Shown one piece after another: positions 54,151-63,332 of a stretch of DNA of 64,000 nucleotides. A model generated the notes under the pieces. It searched no databases and was not told where the DNA came from. It worked only from the letters and a program-made list of their open reading frames with translations. Positions within the stretch are counted from its first letter, which is position 1. Every line of letters begins with the position of its first letter. The DNA comes from Holophagaceae bacterium (GTDB lineage: Bacteria > Acidobacteriota > Holophagae > Holophagales > Holophagaceae). Where the stretch lies: assembly GCA_021286765.1 (NCBI GenBank), contig JAJTBS010000002.1:1-64000 (forward strand). Direction: 5' to 3'. The position numbers and the translations under genes are program-made.

Positions 54151-54675
54151 ATGGCGATCGCAGAAGTCAAAGACAACAAAGAATCCCGCAACCCCGAAGC
54201 CGGGGAATTCAAGGACCAGGTCATCTACGTGGGCCGCGTCACCAAGGTCGTGAAGGGGGGCAAGAACTTCTCCTTCTCCGCACTGGTGGTGGTGGGCGAC
54301 GGCAATGGCAAGGTCGGCTTCGGTCTCGGCAAGGCCCTCGAAGTTCCTTCGGCCATCAAGAAGGGCATTGAGAGCGCCAAGCGCAACATGATCCGCGTCC
54401 CCCTCACCCCGAACGGCAGCCTGCCGCACCCGGTGACGGGAATCTTCGGCTCCGGCAGCGTGCTGCTGAAGCCCGCCCCCGAGGGCACCGGCATCATCGC
54501 CGGCGCCGCGGTCCGCGCGATCATGGAAGCCGCCGGCATCCACAACGTGATGACGAAGAGCCTGGGCTCCTCCAACCCCCACAACGTGGTTCGCGCCACG
54601 TTCGAGGGGCTGCGGGAACTCATGGATCCCTACACGGTCCTGACCAATCGGGGCCTGGATCAGGCGGAGGTTTAA
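54151..54675 (+). CDS. rpsE: 30S ribosomal protein S5
   Basis: S5 helps decoding and mRNA unwinding. The 174-residue product has an N-terminal extension, then [38 protein letters not shown] and the C-terminal [17 protein letters not shown] prefer ATG 54151, 6 nt after GGGG, over ATG 54145, which abuts it. rpmD begins 1 nt after its stop. Confidence 0.95.
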   Translation: MAIAEVKDNKESRNPEAGEFKDQVIYVGRVTKVVKGGKNFSFSALVVVGDGNGKVGFGLGKALEVPSAIKKGIESAKRNMIRVPLTPNGSLPHPVTGIFGSGSVLLKPAPEGTGIIAGAAVRAIMEAAGIHNVMTKSLGSSNPHNVVRATFEGLRELMDPYTVLTNRGLDQAEV

Positions 54676-54676
54676 C

Positions 54677-54874
54677 ATGTCGCAGTTCATCGGCAAGCAG
54701 GTGGTGCTGACCCTCAAGCGCTCCATCATCTGCACCACTCCCAAGCACCGCGCCTTCATGCAGACCCTCTGCCTGAAGCGTCCCGGCGATACCCGCGAAT
54801 GCGAATACACCCCCAACGTCCACGGGATGGTCAAGCTCGTTCCCCATCTCATCGACGTCAAGGTGAAGGGGTAG
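54677..54874 (+). CDS. rpmD: 50S ribosomal protein L30
   Basis: L30 is a small, non-essential large-subunit protein missing in some phyla. The 65-residue product has KQVVLTLKRSIICTTPKHRA and LCLKRPGDTRECEYTPNVHG, then GMVKLVPHLIDVKVKG, as expected. It is in the standard rpsE-rpmD-rplO order with gaps of 1 and 3 nt. Confidence 0.93.
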   Translation: MSQFIGKQVVLTLKRSIICTTPKHRAFMQTLCLKRPGDTRECEYTPNVHGMVKLVPHLIDVKVKG

Positions 54875-54877
54875 ACC

Positions 54878-55339
54878 ATGAAGCTCAACGAACTCCGCCC
54901 CGCTGAGGGCGCCACCAAGACCCGCAAGCGGCTCGGCCGCGGCAAGGGCTCCGGCCTCGGCAAGACCTCTGGTCGCGGCGAGAAGGGCCAGAAGTCCCGC
55001 TCCGGCTACCGCGGCAAGCGCGGTTTCGAGGGCGGCCAGATGCCCCTCGTCCGCCGTCTGCCCAAGCGCGGCTTCACCAACATCTTCGCTCCCGAGACCA
55101 AGGAGATCACCCTCAGCCTCATCTCCATCCACTTCAAGGATGGCGAGACGGTGACCCTCGACGCCCTGCGCGACAAGAAGCTCGTCAACTCCCGCGTCGA
55201 GAAGATCGTGGTGCTGGCCAGCGGCGAACTCACCGCCAAGGTGAACGTCGTCGCCGATCGCATCACCAAGGGCGCCCGGGAAGCCATCCTGGCCAAGGGC
55301 GGCACCATCCAGGAGCCCGCCGCTAAGTCGGCCGAGTAG
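54878..55339 (+). CDS. rplO: 50S ribosomal protein L15
   Basis: L15 is a late-assembling protein. The 153-residue product has the Gly-Lys-Arg-rich start (MKLNELRPAEGATKTRKRLG, GRGKGSGLGKTSGRGEKGQK), GGQMPLVRRLPKRGF and a C-terminal domain with VNVVADRITKGAREAILAKG. secY follows after 6 nt. Confidence 0.96.
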   Translation: MKLNELRPAEGATKTRKRLGRGKGSGLGKTSGRGEKGQKSRSGYRGKRGFEGGQMPLVRRLPKRGFTNIFAPETKEITLSLISIHFKDGETVTLDALRDKKLVNSRVEKIVVLASGELTAKVNVVADRITKGAREAILAKGGTIQEPAAKSAE

Positions 55340-55345
55340 CGGCCC

Positions 55346-56701
55346 ATGAACCGCCTCAGGAACCTCTTCGCCATCCCGGAGCTGCGCAAGCGGCTCCTCT
55401 TCACCCTGCTCCTCCTGGCCATCTACCGGCTGGGCGTGCACGTCAGCGTGCCCGGGGTGAATGCCGAGAACCTGGCGGCAGCGCTTCGTCGCGGCGGCGG
55501 CGGACTCTTCGATGTCATCGACCTCTTCTCGGGCGGTGCCTTCAAGAAGTTCTCCGTCTTCGCCCTCGGCATCGCCCCCTACATCACGGCCAGCATCGTG
55601 CTGCAGCTGATGGGGGCCGTCGTCCCCTACCTGGAGAACCTCCAGAAGAAGGAGGGCGAGGCTGGCCGCGCGAAGATCAACCAGTGGACCCGCTACCTGA
55701 CCGTCGGCCTTGCCTTCGTCCAGGGCCTGGGCATTGCCTCCCTGGCCCAGAGCCAGAACGCGCCGGGCCTTGAGGTCGTGACCAGTTCCATCTCCCCGAC
55801 GGCCTTCCGGTTCCTGGCGGCCTTCACCCTGGCCGTGGGCACCATGTTCGTCATGTGGATCGGTGAGCAGATCACCGAGCGGGGCATCGGCAACGGCATC
55901 AGCCTGCTGATCTTCGCCGGCATCGTCGCGGGCCTGCCCCAGGCGCTGACCACCCTGACCGTGATGATCACCCAGTCCCTCAAGGGTGCTGCGAACGTCC
56001 CGCCCCCGGGCATCTTCATCCTGTTGATTTCGGCGATGATCGTGGTGCTCCTGGCGGTGGTGCTGGTGGAGAACGCCTACCGGCGGATCCCCATCCACTA
56101 CGCCCGTCGGGCCGACTCGGCCGGCATGTCCAGCCAGCGCAGCTCGTATATGCCCTTGAAGGTGAACACCGCCGGCGTGATGCCCGTCATCTTCGCCAGC
56201 TCCGTGATCTTCTTCCCGGCCACCATCGCCCAGTTCACCCGCTGGGAATGGCTGGCCAAGGCGGCCGCCTACGTGAGCCCCCAGACGCACTTCTGGGTCT
56301 ACACCCCCGTCTTCGTGGGCGTGGTGATCTTCTTCGCCTTCTTCTACACCAGCATCGTCTTCAATCCCGATGAAACCGCCGAGAACATGAAGCGGTCCGG
56401 GGGCTACATTCCGGGCATCCGCCCAGGGAAAGAAACCAGCATCTTCATGGACGGCATTCTGTCCAAGCTGACCTTCGTGGGCGCCATCTACCTCGCCCTG
56501 GTTTCTCTGGTGCCCCTGCTCATCACCAACAACATCCAGGGCCTGAACTTCTACTTCGGCGGCACCAGCCTGCTGATCGTGGTGGGCGTGGCCATGGACA
56601 GTGCCGCTCAGCTGGAGAGCCTGCTGGTCATGCGCCGCTACGACGGGTTCCTGGAGAAGGGCCGCATCCGCGGCCGCTCCACCCGCGGGGGGGCTGCATG
56701 A
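55346..56701 (+). CDS. secY: protein translocase subunit SecY
   Basis: SecY is the channel of the Sec translocon. The 451-residue product has ten membrane helices, the N-terminal FAIPELRKRLLFTLLLLAIY, FALGIAPYITASIVLQLM, GGYIPGIRPGKETSIF in the cytoplasmic loop and a C-terminal LLVMRRYDGFLEKGRIRGR tail. It sits in the spc operon before adk with a 4-nt ATGA overlap. Confidence 0.97.
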   Translation: MNRLRNLFAIPELRKRLLFTLLLLAIYRLGVHVSVPGVNAENLAAALRRGGGGLFDVIDLFSGGAFKKFSVFALGIAPYITASIVLQLMGAVVPYLENLQKKEGEAGRAKINQWTRYLTVGLAFVQGLGIASLAQSQNAPGLEVVTSSISPTAFRFLAAFTLAVGTMFVMWIGEQITERGIGNGISLLIFAGIVAGLPQALTTLTVMITQSLKGAANVPPPGIFILLISAMIVVLLAVVLVENAYRRIPIHYARRADSAGMSSQRSSYMPLKVNTAGVMPVIFASSVIFFPATIAQFTRWEWLAKAAAYVSPQTHFWVYTPVFVGVVIFFAFFYTSIVFNPDETAENMKRSGGYIPGIRPGKETSIFMDGILSKLTFVGAIYLALVSLVPLLITNNIQGLNFYFGGTSLLIVVGVAMDSAAQLESLLVMRRYDGFLEKGRIRGRSTRGGAA

Positions 56702-57357
56702 CCCTGACGGCCCACATCCTTCTCGGGGCCCCGGGCTCCGGAAAGGGCACCCAGGCCAAGCGCCTGGTGGAAACTTTCTCTTTGACTCACCTGTCAACCG
56801 GTGACATTCTGAGAGATGCCGTTTCGAAAGGAACGGAGATCGGCCTGAGGGCGAAAGCCATCATGGCCGAGGGAAAACTGGTGGACGACGACACCGTCAA
56901 CGGACTTGTCTTTGCGCGGCTGCTGGACGAGACCTCTGACGTGCTGTTTGACGGCTACCCACGCACCCTTCAGCAAGCTCAAGCCCTGGAAGACTTCCTC
57001 TCCTCCAAGGGCATGAAGGTCGGGCACGTGGTTCTGGTCGATGTCCCCCAGGAAGTGCTGGAAGCCCGCGTGGTGGGCCGGCGCGTCTGCAGCAGCAATG
57101 CCTGCGGCGCCATCTATCACCTCGAATCCAAGCCCCCCAAGCAAGCCGGTGTCTGCGATGTGTGCGGAAGTCCCCTGAAGCACCGCAGCGACGACACCTC
57201 CGAAGCCTTCCAGAGCCGGATGGGCGAGTTCAACTCGACTTTCCAGCCACTCCTGGGCTTCTACAAGCATCGGCCGAACTTCCGGAGCGTGGATGGCAAT
57301 CGCCCACCGGAGCTGGTGTTTGAATCGCTGCGTCACGTCTTCGGAGAACACGCTTGA
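56698..57357 (+). CDS. adk: adenylate kinase, long LID with cysteines
   Basis: Adk interconverts AMP, ADP and ATP. The 219-residue product has the P-loop [25 protein letters not shown] (AMP site), [14 protein letters not shown] and [11 protein letters not shown]. The LID is of the long type and carries four cysteines, C-x4-C and CDVC, suggesting bound zinc, although the first pair has unusual spacing. It overlaps secY by 4 nt and infA by 4 nt. No map gene follows. Confidence 0.96.
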   Translation: MTLTAHILLGAPGSGKGTQAKRLVETFSLTHLSTGDILRDAVSKGTEIGLRAKAIMAEGKLVDDDTVNGLVFARLLDETSDVLFDGYPRTLQQAQALEDFLSSKGMKVGHVVLVDVPQEVLEARVVGRRVCSSNACGAIYHLESKPPKQAGVCDVCGSPLKHRSDDTSEAFQSRMGEFNSTFQPLLGFYKHRPNFRSVDGNRPPELVFESLRHVFGEHA

Positions 57358-57572
57358 GCAAAGAAGAAGCCATTGAGCTGGAAGCCACAGTGGTCGAGGC
57401 CTTGCCCAACGCAGTCTTCCGGGTCGAACTGGAGAACAAACACCAGGTGCTGGCGCACATCAGCGGAAAGATGCGCAAGAACTTCATCCGCATCCTTCCC
57501 GGTGACCGGGTTCTCGTCGAGGTGACCCCTTACGATCTCACCCGTGGCCGCATCATCTACCGATTCAAGTAA
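57354..57572 (+). CDS. infA: translation initiation factor IF-1, TTG start
   Basis: IF-1 blocks the A site during initiation. The 72-residue product is the standard OB fold ([52 protein letters not shown]). The start is TTG 57354, overlapping the adk stop (TTGA), with GGAG 8 nt upstream; no ATG lies in frame before the conserved region. Confidence 0.95.
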   Translation: MSKEEAIELEATVVEALPNAVFRVELENKHQVLAHISGKMRKNFIRILPGDRVLVEVTPYDLTRGRIIYRFK

Positions 57573-57585
57573 ACGAGAGGACACC

Positions 57586-57702
57586 ATGAAAGTACGGCCC
57601 TCCATCAAGAAGCTGTGCGAGCACTGCAAAGTGGTCCGGCGCGAAGGCATCAACCGGGTCATCTGCAAGAAGAACCCCAAGCACAAGCAGCGTCAGGGTT
57701 AA
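57586..57702 (+). CDS. rpmJ: 50S ribosomal protein L36, zinc-binding type
   Basis: The 38-residue product starts [20 protein letters not shown] and ends [11 protein letters not shown]. Zinc ligands Cys11, Cys14, Cys27 and His33 are all present. It lies 13 nt after infA, in the standard place before rpsM. GAGAGGA lies before ATG 57586. Confidence 0.96.
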   Translation: MKVRPSIKKLCEHCKVVRREGINRVICKKNPKHKQRQG

Positions 57703-57711
57703 GGAGAAACG

Positions 57712-58080
57712 ATGGCACGCATCTCAGGCATTGATCTGCCCATCGGCAAGCGCATCGAGATCGCGCTCACCTACATTTTCGGCATCGGGCGCGCCAAGGC
57801 GCATAGCATCCTGACCCGCGCGAAGGTCGATTTCGGCACCAAGGTGCGGGATCTGACCGAAGACGAGGTCGGCCGCATCCGCCGCGTCATTACCGCCGAA
57901 GAGACGGTCGAGGGTGACCTCCGCAAGAACATTTCCCTCGATATCAAGCGGCTCATGGACATCGGCTGCTACCGCGGCCTGCGCCACCGGAAGGGCCTCC
58001 CCGTCCGCGGCCAGCGCACGCACACCAACGCCCGCACCCGCAAGGGCAAGCGACGCACCGTAGCCGGCAAGAAGAAGTAA
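57712..58080 (+). CDS. rpsM: 30S ribosomal protein S13
   Basis: S13 contacts L5 and P-site tRNA. The 122-residue product begins [20 protein letters not shown] and has the helix-two-turn-helix [31 protein letters not shown] and the basic tail [23 protein letters not shown] lies 6 nt before ATG 57712. Confidence 0.97.
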   Translation: MARISGIDLPIGKRIEIALTYIFGIGRAKAHSILTRAKVDFGTKVRDLTEDEVGRIRRVITAEETVEGDLRKNISLDIKRLMDIGCYRGLRHRKGLPVRGQRTHTNARTRKGKRRTVAGKKK

Positions 58081-58092
58081 GGCGAGGAGCAC

Positions 58093-58500
58093 ATGGCCAA
58101 GACTCAGACCCGGACCGCCGGTAAAAAGGTGGTCAAGAAGAAGGAAAAGAAGAACGTTCCCCATGGCGTGGCTCACGTCCAGGCGTCCTTCAACAACACG
58201 ATCATCTCCATCTCTGATCCGATGGGGAACATGCTCTGCTGGGCTTCCAGCGGTAACCAGAACTTCCGCGGCACCCGCAAGGGCACACCCTTCGCAGCCC
58301 AGGTGGCCGCCGGCGTGTGCGCCGAAGCCGCCAAGGAACAGGGTGTCCGCTCGGTCGATGTCCGCGTCAAGGGCCCCGGGGCCGGTCGTGAGAGCGCCAT
58401 CCGCGCCCTCAACGCCGCCGGCATCCAGGTGACCAGCATCCGCGACGTCACCCCCATCCCCCACAACGGCTGCCGGCCGCCCAAGCGGCGCCGGGTTTAA
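58093..58500 (+). CDS. rpsK: 30S ribosomal protein S11
   Basis: S11 lines the platform and mRNA exit. The 135-residue product has a Lys-rich start, [51 protein letters not shown] and [15 protein letters not shown]. It is 12 nt after rpsM. Confidence 0.97.
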   Translation: MAKTQTRTAGKKVVKKKEKKNVPHGVAHVQASFNNTIISISDPMGNMLCWASSGNQNFRGTRKGTPFAAQVAAGVCAEAAKEQGVRSVDVRVKGPGAGRESAIRALNAAGIQVTSIRDVTPIPHNGCRPPKRRRV

Positions 58501-58515
58501 GAGAGGAGGAGAGAC

Positions 58516-59148
58516 ATGGCACGTTACACAGACGCCGTTTGCCGCCTCTGCCGCCGCGAGGGCATGAAGCTTTATCTCAAGGGCGAGCGCTGCTTCAAGG
58601 AGAAGTGCTCCTTCGAGACCCGCAAGGGCAAGATTCCCGGCCAGCATGGCGCCGGGAAGATCAAGAAGCCCACCGGCTACGCCCTCCAGCTTCGCGAGAA
58701 GCAGAAGGTCAAGCGCATCTACGGTGTGCTCGAAAAGCAGTTCCGCCACTACTTCGAGAAGGCTGATGCCAAGAAGGGCGTCACCGGCCACAACCTGCTG
58801 GGCTTCCTCGAGTGCCGCCTGGACAACGTGGTCTACCGCCTGGGCTTCGCCCCCAGCCGCACCGCCGCCCGCCAGATGGTCATGCACGGCCACGTGCTGG
58901 TCAATGGCAAGCGTGTGGACATCCCCTCCTACCAGGTCAAGCCTGGCCAGGCGGTGGAGCTGGGCGCCCGCGCCAAGGAGAACGACGGCGTCAAATCCTC
59001 CGTCGAGACCTCCGCTGGTCGCGGCATCCCCAAGTGGCTCACCCTGGACGCCGCCGCCTTCAAGGGCCAGGTGCTCGCCGCACCCACCCGCGAGGACATC
59101 ACCCTCGACATCAACGAGCAGCTGATCGTTGAGCTGTATTCCAAGTAA
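58516..59148 (+). CDS. rpsD: 30S ribosomal protein S4, zinc-type N-terminus
   Basis: S4 initiates 30S assembly and represses the alpha operon in E. coli. The 210-residue product has the four-Cys N-terminal motif CRLC with ERCFKEKC (about residues 9-31), the NIDNVVYRLGF-type segment LDNVVYRLGFAPSRTAARQM, and the S4 RNA-binding fold HVLVNGKRVDIPSYQVKPG. All cysteines are present, unlike S4 of E. coli. Confidence 0.97.
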   Translation: MARYTDAVCRLCRREGMKLYLKGERCFKEKCSFETRKGKIPGQHGAGKIKKPTGYALQLREKQKVKRIYGVLEKQFRHYFEKADAKKGVTGHNLLGFLECRLDNVVYRLGFAPSRTAARQMVMHGHVLVNGKRVDIPSYQVKPGQAVELGARAKENDGVKSSVETSAGRGIPKWLTLDAAAFKGQVLAAPTREDITLDINEQLIVELYSK

Positions 59149-59157
59149 GGGGGACGG

Positions 59158-60129
59158 ATGCTGAATCTCAGCGATTTCCAGAGGCCGCGTTTCGCCGAGG
59201 TGACCCCTGGGTCCCTCACCGACTCCTACGGGGAGTTCGTGGCCTATCCCTTCGAGCGCGGCTTTGCCACGACCGTCGGGCACAGTGTCCGCCGGGTGCT
59301 GCTCAGCAGCATCCAGGGCGCTGCCGTCACCAACGTCCGCATCAAGGGCGTCATGCATGAATTCACCACCCTTCCGGGGGTTTGGGAGGACATCACCCAT
59401 GTCCTCCTGAACCTCAAGGAAGTGCCCTTCAAGCTGCACAGCAGCGAGCCCCAGACGGTGACCATCTCCGCCAAGGGCGAGGGCACGGTGACCTCCGCCG
59501 CCATCCGCTGCAACCAGAATGTGGAAGTCGTGGATCCCAACGTCCACATCGCCACCCTGGGCGAGGAAGGCGAACTGGAGATCGAGATGGTGGTCTGCCT
59601 CGGCCGTGGCTTTGTCACCGCTGACCGCAACCACAGCGAGACCTTGGGCCTGGGCTTTATCCCCATGGACTCCAACCACAGCCCCATCCTCCGGGTGAAC
59701 TACATCGTTGAACCCGCCCGCGTGGGCCAGAGCACCGACTACGAGAAGCTCACCCTCCAGGTCTGGACCAACGGCGCGGTCAATCCCAAGGAAGCCGTCT
59801 CCGACGCGGCCCTCATCCTGCGCGACCACTTCCTCGTGTTCGCGCGCCAGGACGAGGACTTCACCGAGATGGAGATGGGCACCGCCACCCTCGGCAGCGA
59901 GGCCGCCAACACCTGGCTGGGCAAGTCCGTCGAGGAACTGGAACTTTCCGTGCGGGCCAACAACTGCCTCCGCAACGCCAACATCACCACCATCGGCGAG
60001 CTGGTCCAGCGGACCGAGGCCGAGCTGATGAAAACCAAGAACTTCGGCAAGAAGTCGCTCCAGGAGATCAAGGACGAGCTCGCTCGTATCGGCCTCTCCC
60101 TCGGCATGCGGCTCGAGCAGGAAGTGTAA
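59158..60129 (+). CDS. rpoA: RNA polymerase alpha subunit
   Basis: Alpha assembles RNA polymerase and binds UP elements and activators. The 323-residue product has the N-terminal dimerisation domain ([36 protein letters not shown]) and a C-terminal domain ([40 protein letters not shown]) for DNA contacts. Start ATG 59158 has GGGGG 6-10 nt upstream. It is 9 nt after rpsD. Confidence 0.97.
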   Translation: MLNLSDFQRPRFAEVTPGSLTDSYGEFVAYPFERGFATTVGHSVRRVLLSSIQGAAVTNVRIKGVMHEFTTLPGVWEDITHVLLNLKEVPFKLHSSEPQTVTISAKGEGTVTSAAIRCNQNVEVVDPNVHIATLGEEGELEIEMVVCLGRGFVTADRNHSETLGLGFIPMDSNHSPILRVNYIVEPARVGQSTDYEKLTLQVWTNGAVNPKEAVSDAALILRDHFLVFARQDEDFTEMEMGTATLGSEAANTWLGKSVEELELSVRANNCLRNANITTIGELVQRTEAELMKTKNFGKKSLQEIKDELARIGLSLGMRLEQEV

Positions 60130-60138
60130 GGAGCCCCC

Positions 60139-60531
60139 ATGCGTCACAACGTTTCCGGCAAGCGCCTGGGCCGCACCACCAACCAGCGCAAAGCCCTCAT
60201 GAAGAACCTCGCGACCGCCCTCATCGAGAGCGAGCGCATCGAAACCACCCTGGTGAAGGCGAAGGAACTCCGCAGCTATGTGGAGCCCTTCATCACCCTC
60301 GCCAAGGAAGACTCCGTGGCCAACCGCCGCCTGGCGATGGCCCGCCTCGGAAGCAAGGACGCCGTCCAGAAGCTCTTCGGCGCCGACTTCCGCAAGCGTT
60401 TCGAAAGCCGCCCCGGCGGCTACACCCGCATCCTCAAGGTTGGCCACCGCCTCGGCGATGCGGCCGACATGGCCCTCATCGAGTTCGTGGACTACACCCT
60501 CCCCGAGCCGAAGGCCGAGGACGCCGAGTAG
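60139..60531 (+). CDS. rplQ: 50S ribosomal protein L17
   Basis: L17 is near the tunnel exit. The 130-residue product starts [20 protein letters not shown] and has [39 protein letters not shown] landmarks and an acidic tail. It ends the alpha operon; a repeat hairpin (copy 5) and a terminator follow. Confidence 0.97.
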   Translation: MRHNVSGKRLGRTTNQRKALMKNLATALIESERIETTLVKAKELRSYVEPFITLAKEDSVANRRLAMARLGSKDAVQKLFGADFRKRFESRPGGYTRILKVGHRLGDAADMALIEFVDYTLPEPKAEDAE

Positions 60532-60544
60532 GAATACTGTTGCC

Positions 60545-60574
60545 CCGGGGTTCCTCGCTTCGCGAACACCCCGA
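60545..60574 (+). repeat. 3'-UTR hairpin repeat, copy 5 (after rplQ)
   Basis: This ~30-nt element begins 13 nt after the rplQ stop and has the same orientation. GGGG (60547-60550) faces CCCC (60569-60572), with an inner TCGC-TTC-GCGA hairpin. It is followed by a classical terminator, so the repeat is not the only 3' structure of this operon. Confidence 0.75.
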
Positions 60575-60579
60575 GCCCG

Positions 60580-60614
60580 AAGCAAAGGCCCGGCTTAGCC
60601 GGGCCTTTGCTTTT
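60580..60614 (+). terminator. terminator of the alpha operon
   Basis: A 15-bp stem, AAGCAAAGGCCCGGC with GCCGGGCCTTTGCTT, has a TTA loop and is followed by TTC. It separates rplQ from the convergent kinase-USP gene. Confidence 0.85.
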
Positions 60615-60643
60615 CATGGTCCCATCAACTGAGTCTGTTTGAT

Positions 60644-62095
60644 TTAGCCCACGGTCCAGGAGCCGCTATCCTCCTCGGTCTCCACGAGGTCGGCCCTGCG
60701 AAGGCGGCGAGAACGGACCACGGTCACGGTGCAGGGCGCCTGGGCGGCCACCTGGCTGGACACGCTGCCGAGGAGGGACCGGCGGAGGGAGCTGGCCCGG
60801 GCGCCGATGACGAGGTGGTCCACGTGGTTCGCATTCGCGTACTGCAGGATGGCCGAAGCGGGGTCTGGCGATTCCAGTACGTGGTAGGTGAGGCGACCCT
60901 CCTCGAGCTCAAGGGGGATGGCCCAGCTGCGCAGCTCCACCAGACGCTGATGGTGAATGTTCCGGCCCTGCGCATCCAGGGTCTGGTCCAAGGTGATCCG
61001 TCCCTGCTTGAGCACGTTGATGCAGGCCACCCGGGCTCCCGGCAAGGTGGTGAGCATGCGGGCGACCATGGTGCGGAGGGTCTCGGCAATGGCGCTGGCC
61101 TCGGCCGACAGGTCGATGGCCACCGCCAGGATGGGAGCATCCCCATCGTGCCGGGCCGGGGCCTTGGCCTTGGGGATGGTCACCTGGTGATCGGAGAACC
61201 GGCGTCGAACGACCGTCAGGAAAGGATCCTGCTTCAGCTTCTCGGAACGGGTGGTGAGCTTGACCTGATCCGGATGCTGCAGCGCCACACTCAAGTGCCC
61301 CGCGGTGGGGAAACGCCAGGCGGGGTGAACCTCGAGGCAGCGGAGGATGACCTCCTGCAGCCAAGGCGGACAGTCCGGGCGAAGCCGTCGGGGCGGCACG
61401 GGGTCCCGCCAGAGCCGCCGCTTGAGGCCCGAGAGCCGCTGAGGGTCGCCGAAGGGGCGGACACCGGTCAGGAAGAAATACATGAGGACGCCCAGGGCGA
61501 ACTGGTCGCTGCGAGGGTCCTTGCGGTGGCCCAGCACCTGCTCTGGCGCCATGTACGGTGCGGTACCGTAGGGCAGCCGGAATTCCTCGCCCATGAGGTC
61601 CGGCAACTCGTCGTGATGGGAGAGTCCGAAATCAACCAACACCAGCTCGCCTGTGGGCCGAGTCAGCAGGTTGGAGGGCTTCACGTCGAGATGCACCACA
61701 TGTTGCCGGTGGATGTCATCCAGGGCCGTGGCGATGCTCCTCCCGAGTGCCGCGACGGCGGCCCAGGGCAGGGGGAGCTGCAGCAGCATGGGCAAGAGAG
61801 AGGTGCCTGGTACCCGCTCCATGACAAGGTAGGGCTGCACACCGAAGTCGCCCTGGGCGACGTAGCGGGGGACATGGGGTCCGGACAGCCGGGGCAGGAT
61901 CATCTCCTCCATCTCGAACCCGACGATGGCCGCGGGATCGATGCCCTCCGACATCAAGGGCACCTTCATGACCAGGGGGCCGGCATGGTCGGGGTGGCTC
62001 ACGCTCCAGATCGAGGCCATGACGCCTCGGTGGAGCAGATCGCCGACGAGGAACCCATCGAGCGTGGCGCCGGGTTCGATGCCTTGCCGGTTCAT
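60644..62095 (-). CDS. protein kinase-universal stress protein fusion
   Basis: Residues ~15-270 form a Hanks-type kinase: Lys44 (VMKVP), catalytic Asp137 in HLDVKPSN, Asp155 in DFGLSHH and GTAPYMAPEQV. HLD replaces HRD (non-RD kinase), and the glycine loop is degenerate (LHRGVMASIW). Residues ~310-470 resemble a UspA domain, with ILAVAIDLSAE and the nucleotide-binding tail GARASSLRRSLLG, followed by PCTVTVVR. This pairs a signalling kinase with a stress sensor on one chain. It begins 3 nt after the metallophosphoesterase stop, so the two are an operon. No membrane helix is seen. Confidence 0.85.
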   Translation of the reverse strand: MNRQGIEPGATLDGFLVGDLLHRGVMASIWSVSHPDHAGPLVMKVPLMSEGIDPAAIVGFEMEEMILPRLSGPHVPRYVAQGDFGVQPYLVMERVPGTSLLPMLLQLPLPWAAVAALGRSIATALDDIHRQHVVHLDVKPSNLLTRPTGELVLVDFGLSHHDELPDLMGEEFRLPYGTAPYMAPEQVLGHRKDPRSDQFALGVLMYFFLTGVRPFGDPQRLSGLKRRLWRDPVPPRRLRPDCPPWLQEVILRCLEVHPAWRFPTAGHLSVALQHPDQVKLTTRSEKLKQDPFLTVVRRRFSDHQVTIPKAKAPARHDGDAPILAVAIDLSAEASAIAETLRTMVARMLTTLPGARVACINVLKQGRITLDQTLDAQGRNIHHQRLVELRSWAIPLELEEGRLTYHVLESPDPASAILQYANANHVDHLVIGARASSLRRSLLGSVSSQVAAQAPCTVTVVRSRRLRRADLVETEEDSGSWTVG

Positions 62096-62098
62096 GGT

Positions 62099-62839
62099 TC
62101 AGCGCCCTTTCTGAAGTCGGTTCGCCAGGGAGGGGGGGAGCCCCGCGCGGAGAATGGCGAGGGCGGTGGCCTCCACATCGTAGGGCACTCGGAAGTGGGT
62201 GATCTCGGAGCGGTCTGTGTCCAAGATGGCATAGGCTGCGCTGGGATCGCCGTCCCGCGATTGACCCACGGCGCCCACCACCGTGAGCCATCGCCGGTGG
62301 CGGGGGAGCGGCACCGACACCGACGGAACGGGCTGGAAGGACACCAGCTGTCCAGTGGCGGTGATGCCGTGCAGTGCAGGGAGATGGGTGTGCCCGCAGA
62401 ACACGGTCTGGGCCCGGCTGGCCTCGAGCGCACGCTTGGCCGCCGGGCCATCGTTCACATAGATCCATGCGGGATAGGTCTGAGGGCTCGCATGGACGTA
62501 GAGCCGGGTCTCGTCCTCAAAGCGCATGGGGAGGCTGCCCAGGAACTCGCGCTCGCCAGGGCCCAGTTGTCCACGCGTCCAGGCCATGGCGGTCTCCGCA
62601 TCGGAGGTCATGGACTCTCGCGTCTCAGCCACGGCCTGGTCGTGATTGCCCGCGACCGCAATGGCGCCACGGGCCACTGCGCCCATGATCCGTTCCAGCA
62701 CCTCCTGGGGTTCAGGGCCGTAGCCGACGTAGTCACCCAGGAACACGAACCGGTTCGCGCCTTGCGCCTGCGCATGGGCCAGACAGGCATCCAGCGCGCG
62801 GCGATTGGCGTGGATGTCGGCCATGAGGGAGATGCGCAT
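62099..62839 (-). CDS. metallophosphoesterase (calcineurin-like, YfcE/MJ0936-like)
   Basis: The 246-residue product has the metal-site motifs of this superfamily in order: ADIHAN (residues 7-12), GDYVGYGP, GNHDQAV and CGHTHLPAL. These proteins hydrolyse phosphodiesters or act as serine/threonine phosphatases. Linked to a kinase-USP gene 3 nt downstream, it may counteract that kinase, but its own substrate could equally be a nucleotide. Start is ATG 62839. Confidence 0.92.
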   Translation of the reverse strand: MRISLMADIHANRRALDACLAHAQAQGANRFVFLGDYVGYGPEPQEVLERIMGAVARGAIAVAGNHDQAVAETRESMTSDAETAMAWTRGQLGPGEREFLGSLPMRFEDETRLYVHASPQTYPAWIYVNDGPAAKRALEASRAQTVFCGHTHLPALHGITATGQLVSFQPVPSVSVPLPRHRRWLTVVGAVGQSRDGDPSAAYAILDTDRSEITHFRVPYDVEATALAILRAGLPPSLANRLQKGR

Positions 62840-63332
62840 GAATCATCCTGCTGAGGGAGAAGCAAGCATCATGACAGGGGGAGGGGAGGCGGTGGCAGCT
62901 CGAACACCGGGCCTGGACATCGCCTAAGGAAGTCGGGCCGAGCAAGTCGAGCCGCGTGCCAGGGCGTACCGGAAAAATGCCATCGGAATTGATGCGCGTC
63001 GCAACCATGGGCCGAAGCAGGTCATGTTGAAAATGTGTAAGACGATCCAAAGATCATTTGTATTCAGGAATTGCTTGATCGTTTCTCCTCGCTGGGATTG
63101 TGAATTTTCTCGTCGAACTCGCTTGACCTTACCTCAAGGAAAGCGTTAGCTAGGGTCAGCCAATCCAAACCAAGCGTCCCGAACGATGGCATGCCCATCT
63201 CGGTTCTCATAACGAAGCTCTCCTTCCCGCATCCCGACCGTGGGGGTTCGGATCGCCGCCCCGATGGGCGCAGCGCCGAATGCACCCTTTTGAACTTTCA
63301 TTTCAAGTCCCTTTTCCCAGGAGGCACCACCT
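62840..63332. promoter_or_regulatory. intergenic region with MFS transporter promoter
   Basis: This 493-nt gap between divergent genes is more AT-rich than its surroundings between about 63000 and 63160. TTGACC (63123-63128) with TAGCTA (63147-63152), 18 nt apart, is a good sigma-70 promoter for the MFS gene, leaving a ~175-nt leader. Within it a small minus-strand open frame of 48 codons begins with a good ribosome-binding site (AAGGAG before ATG at about 63210), but I have no other support for it. Confidence 0.4.

Noticed and set aside
63064..63210. 48-codon minus-strand frame with a good ribosome-binding site
   Set aside because: It overlaps the MFS promoter and has no family resemblance; kept only as a note.
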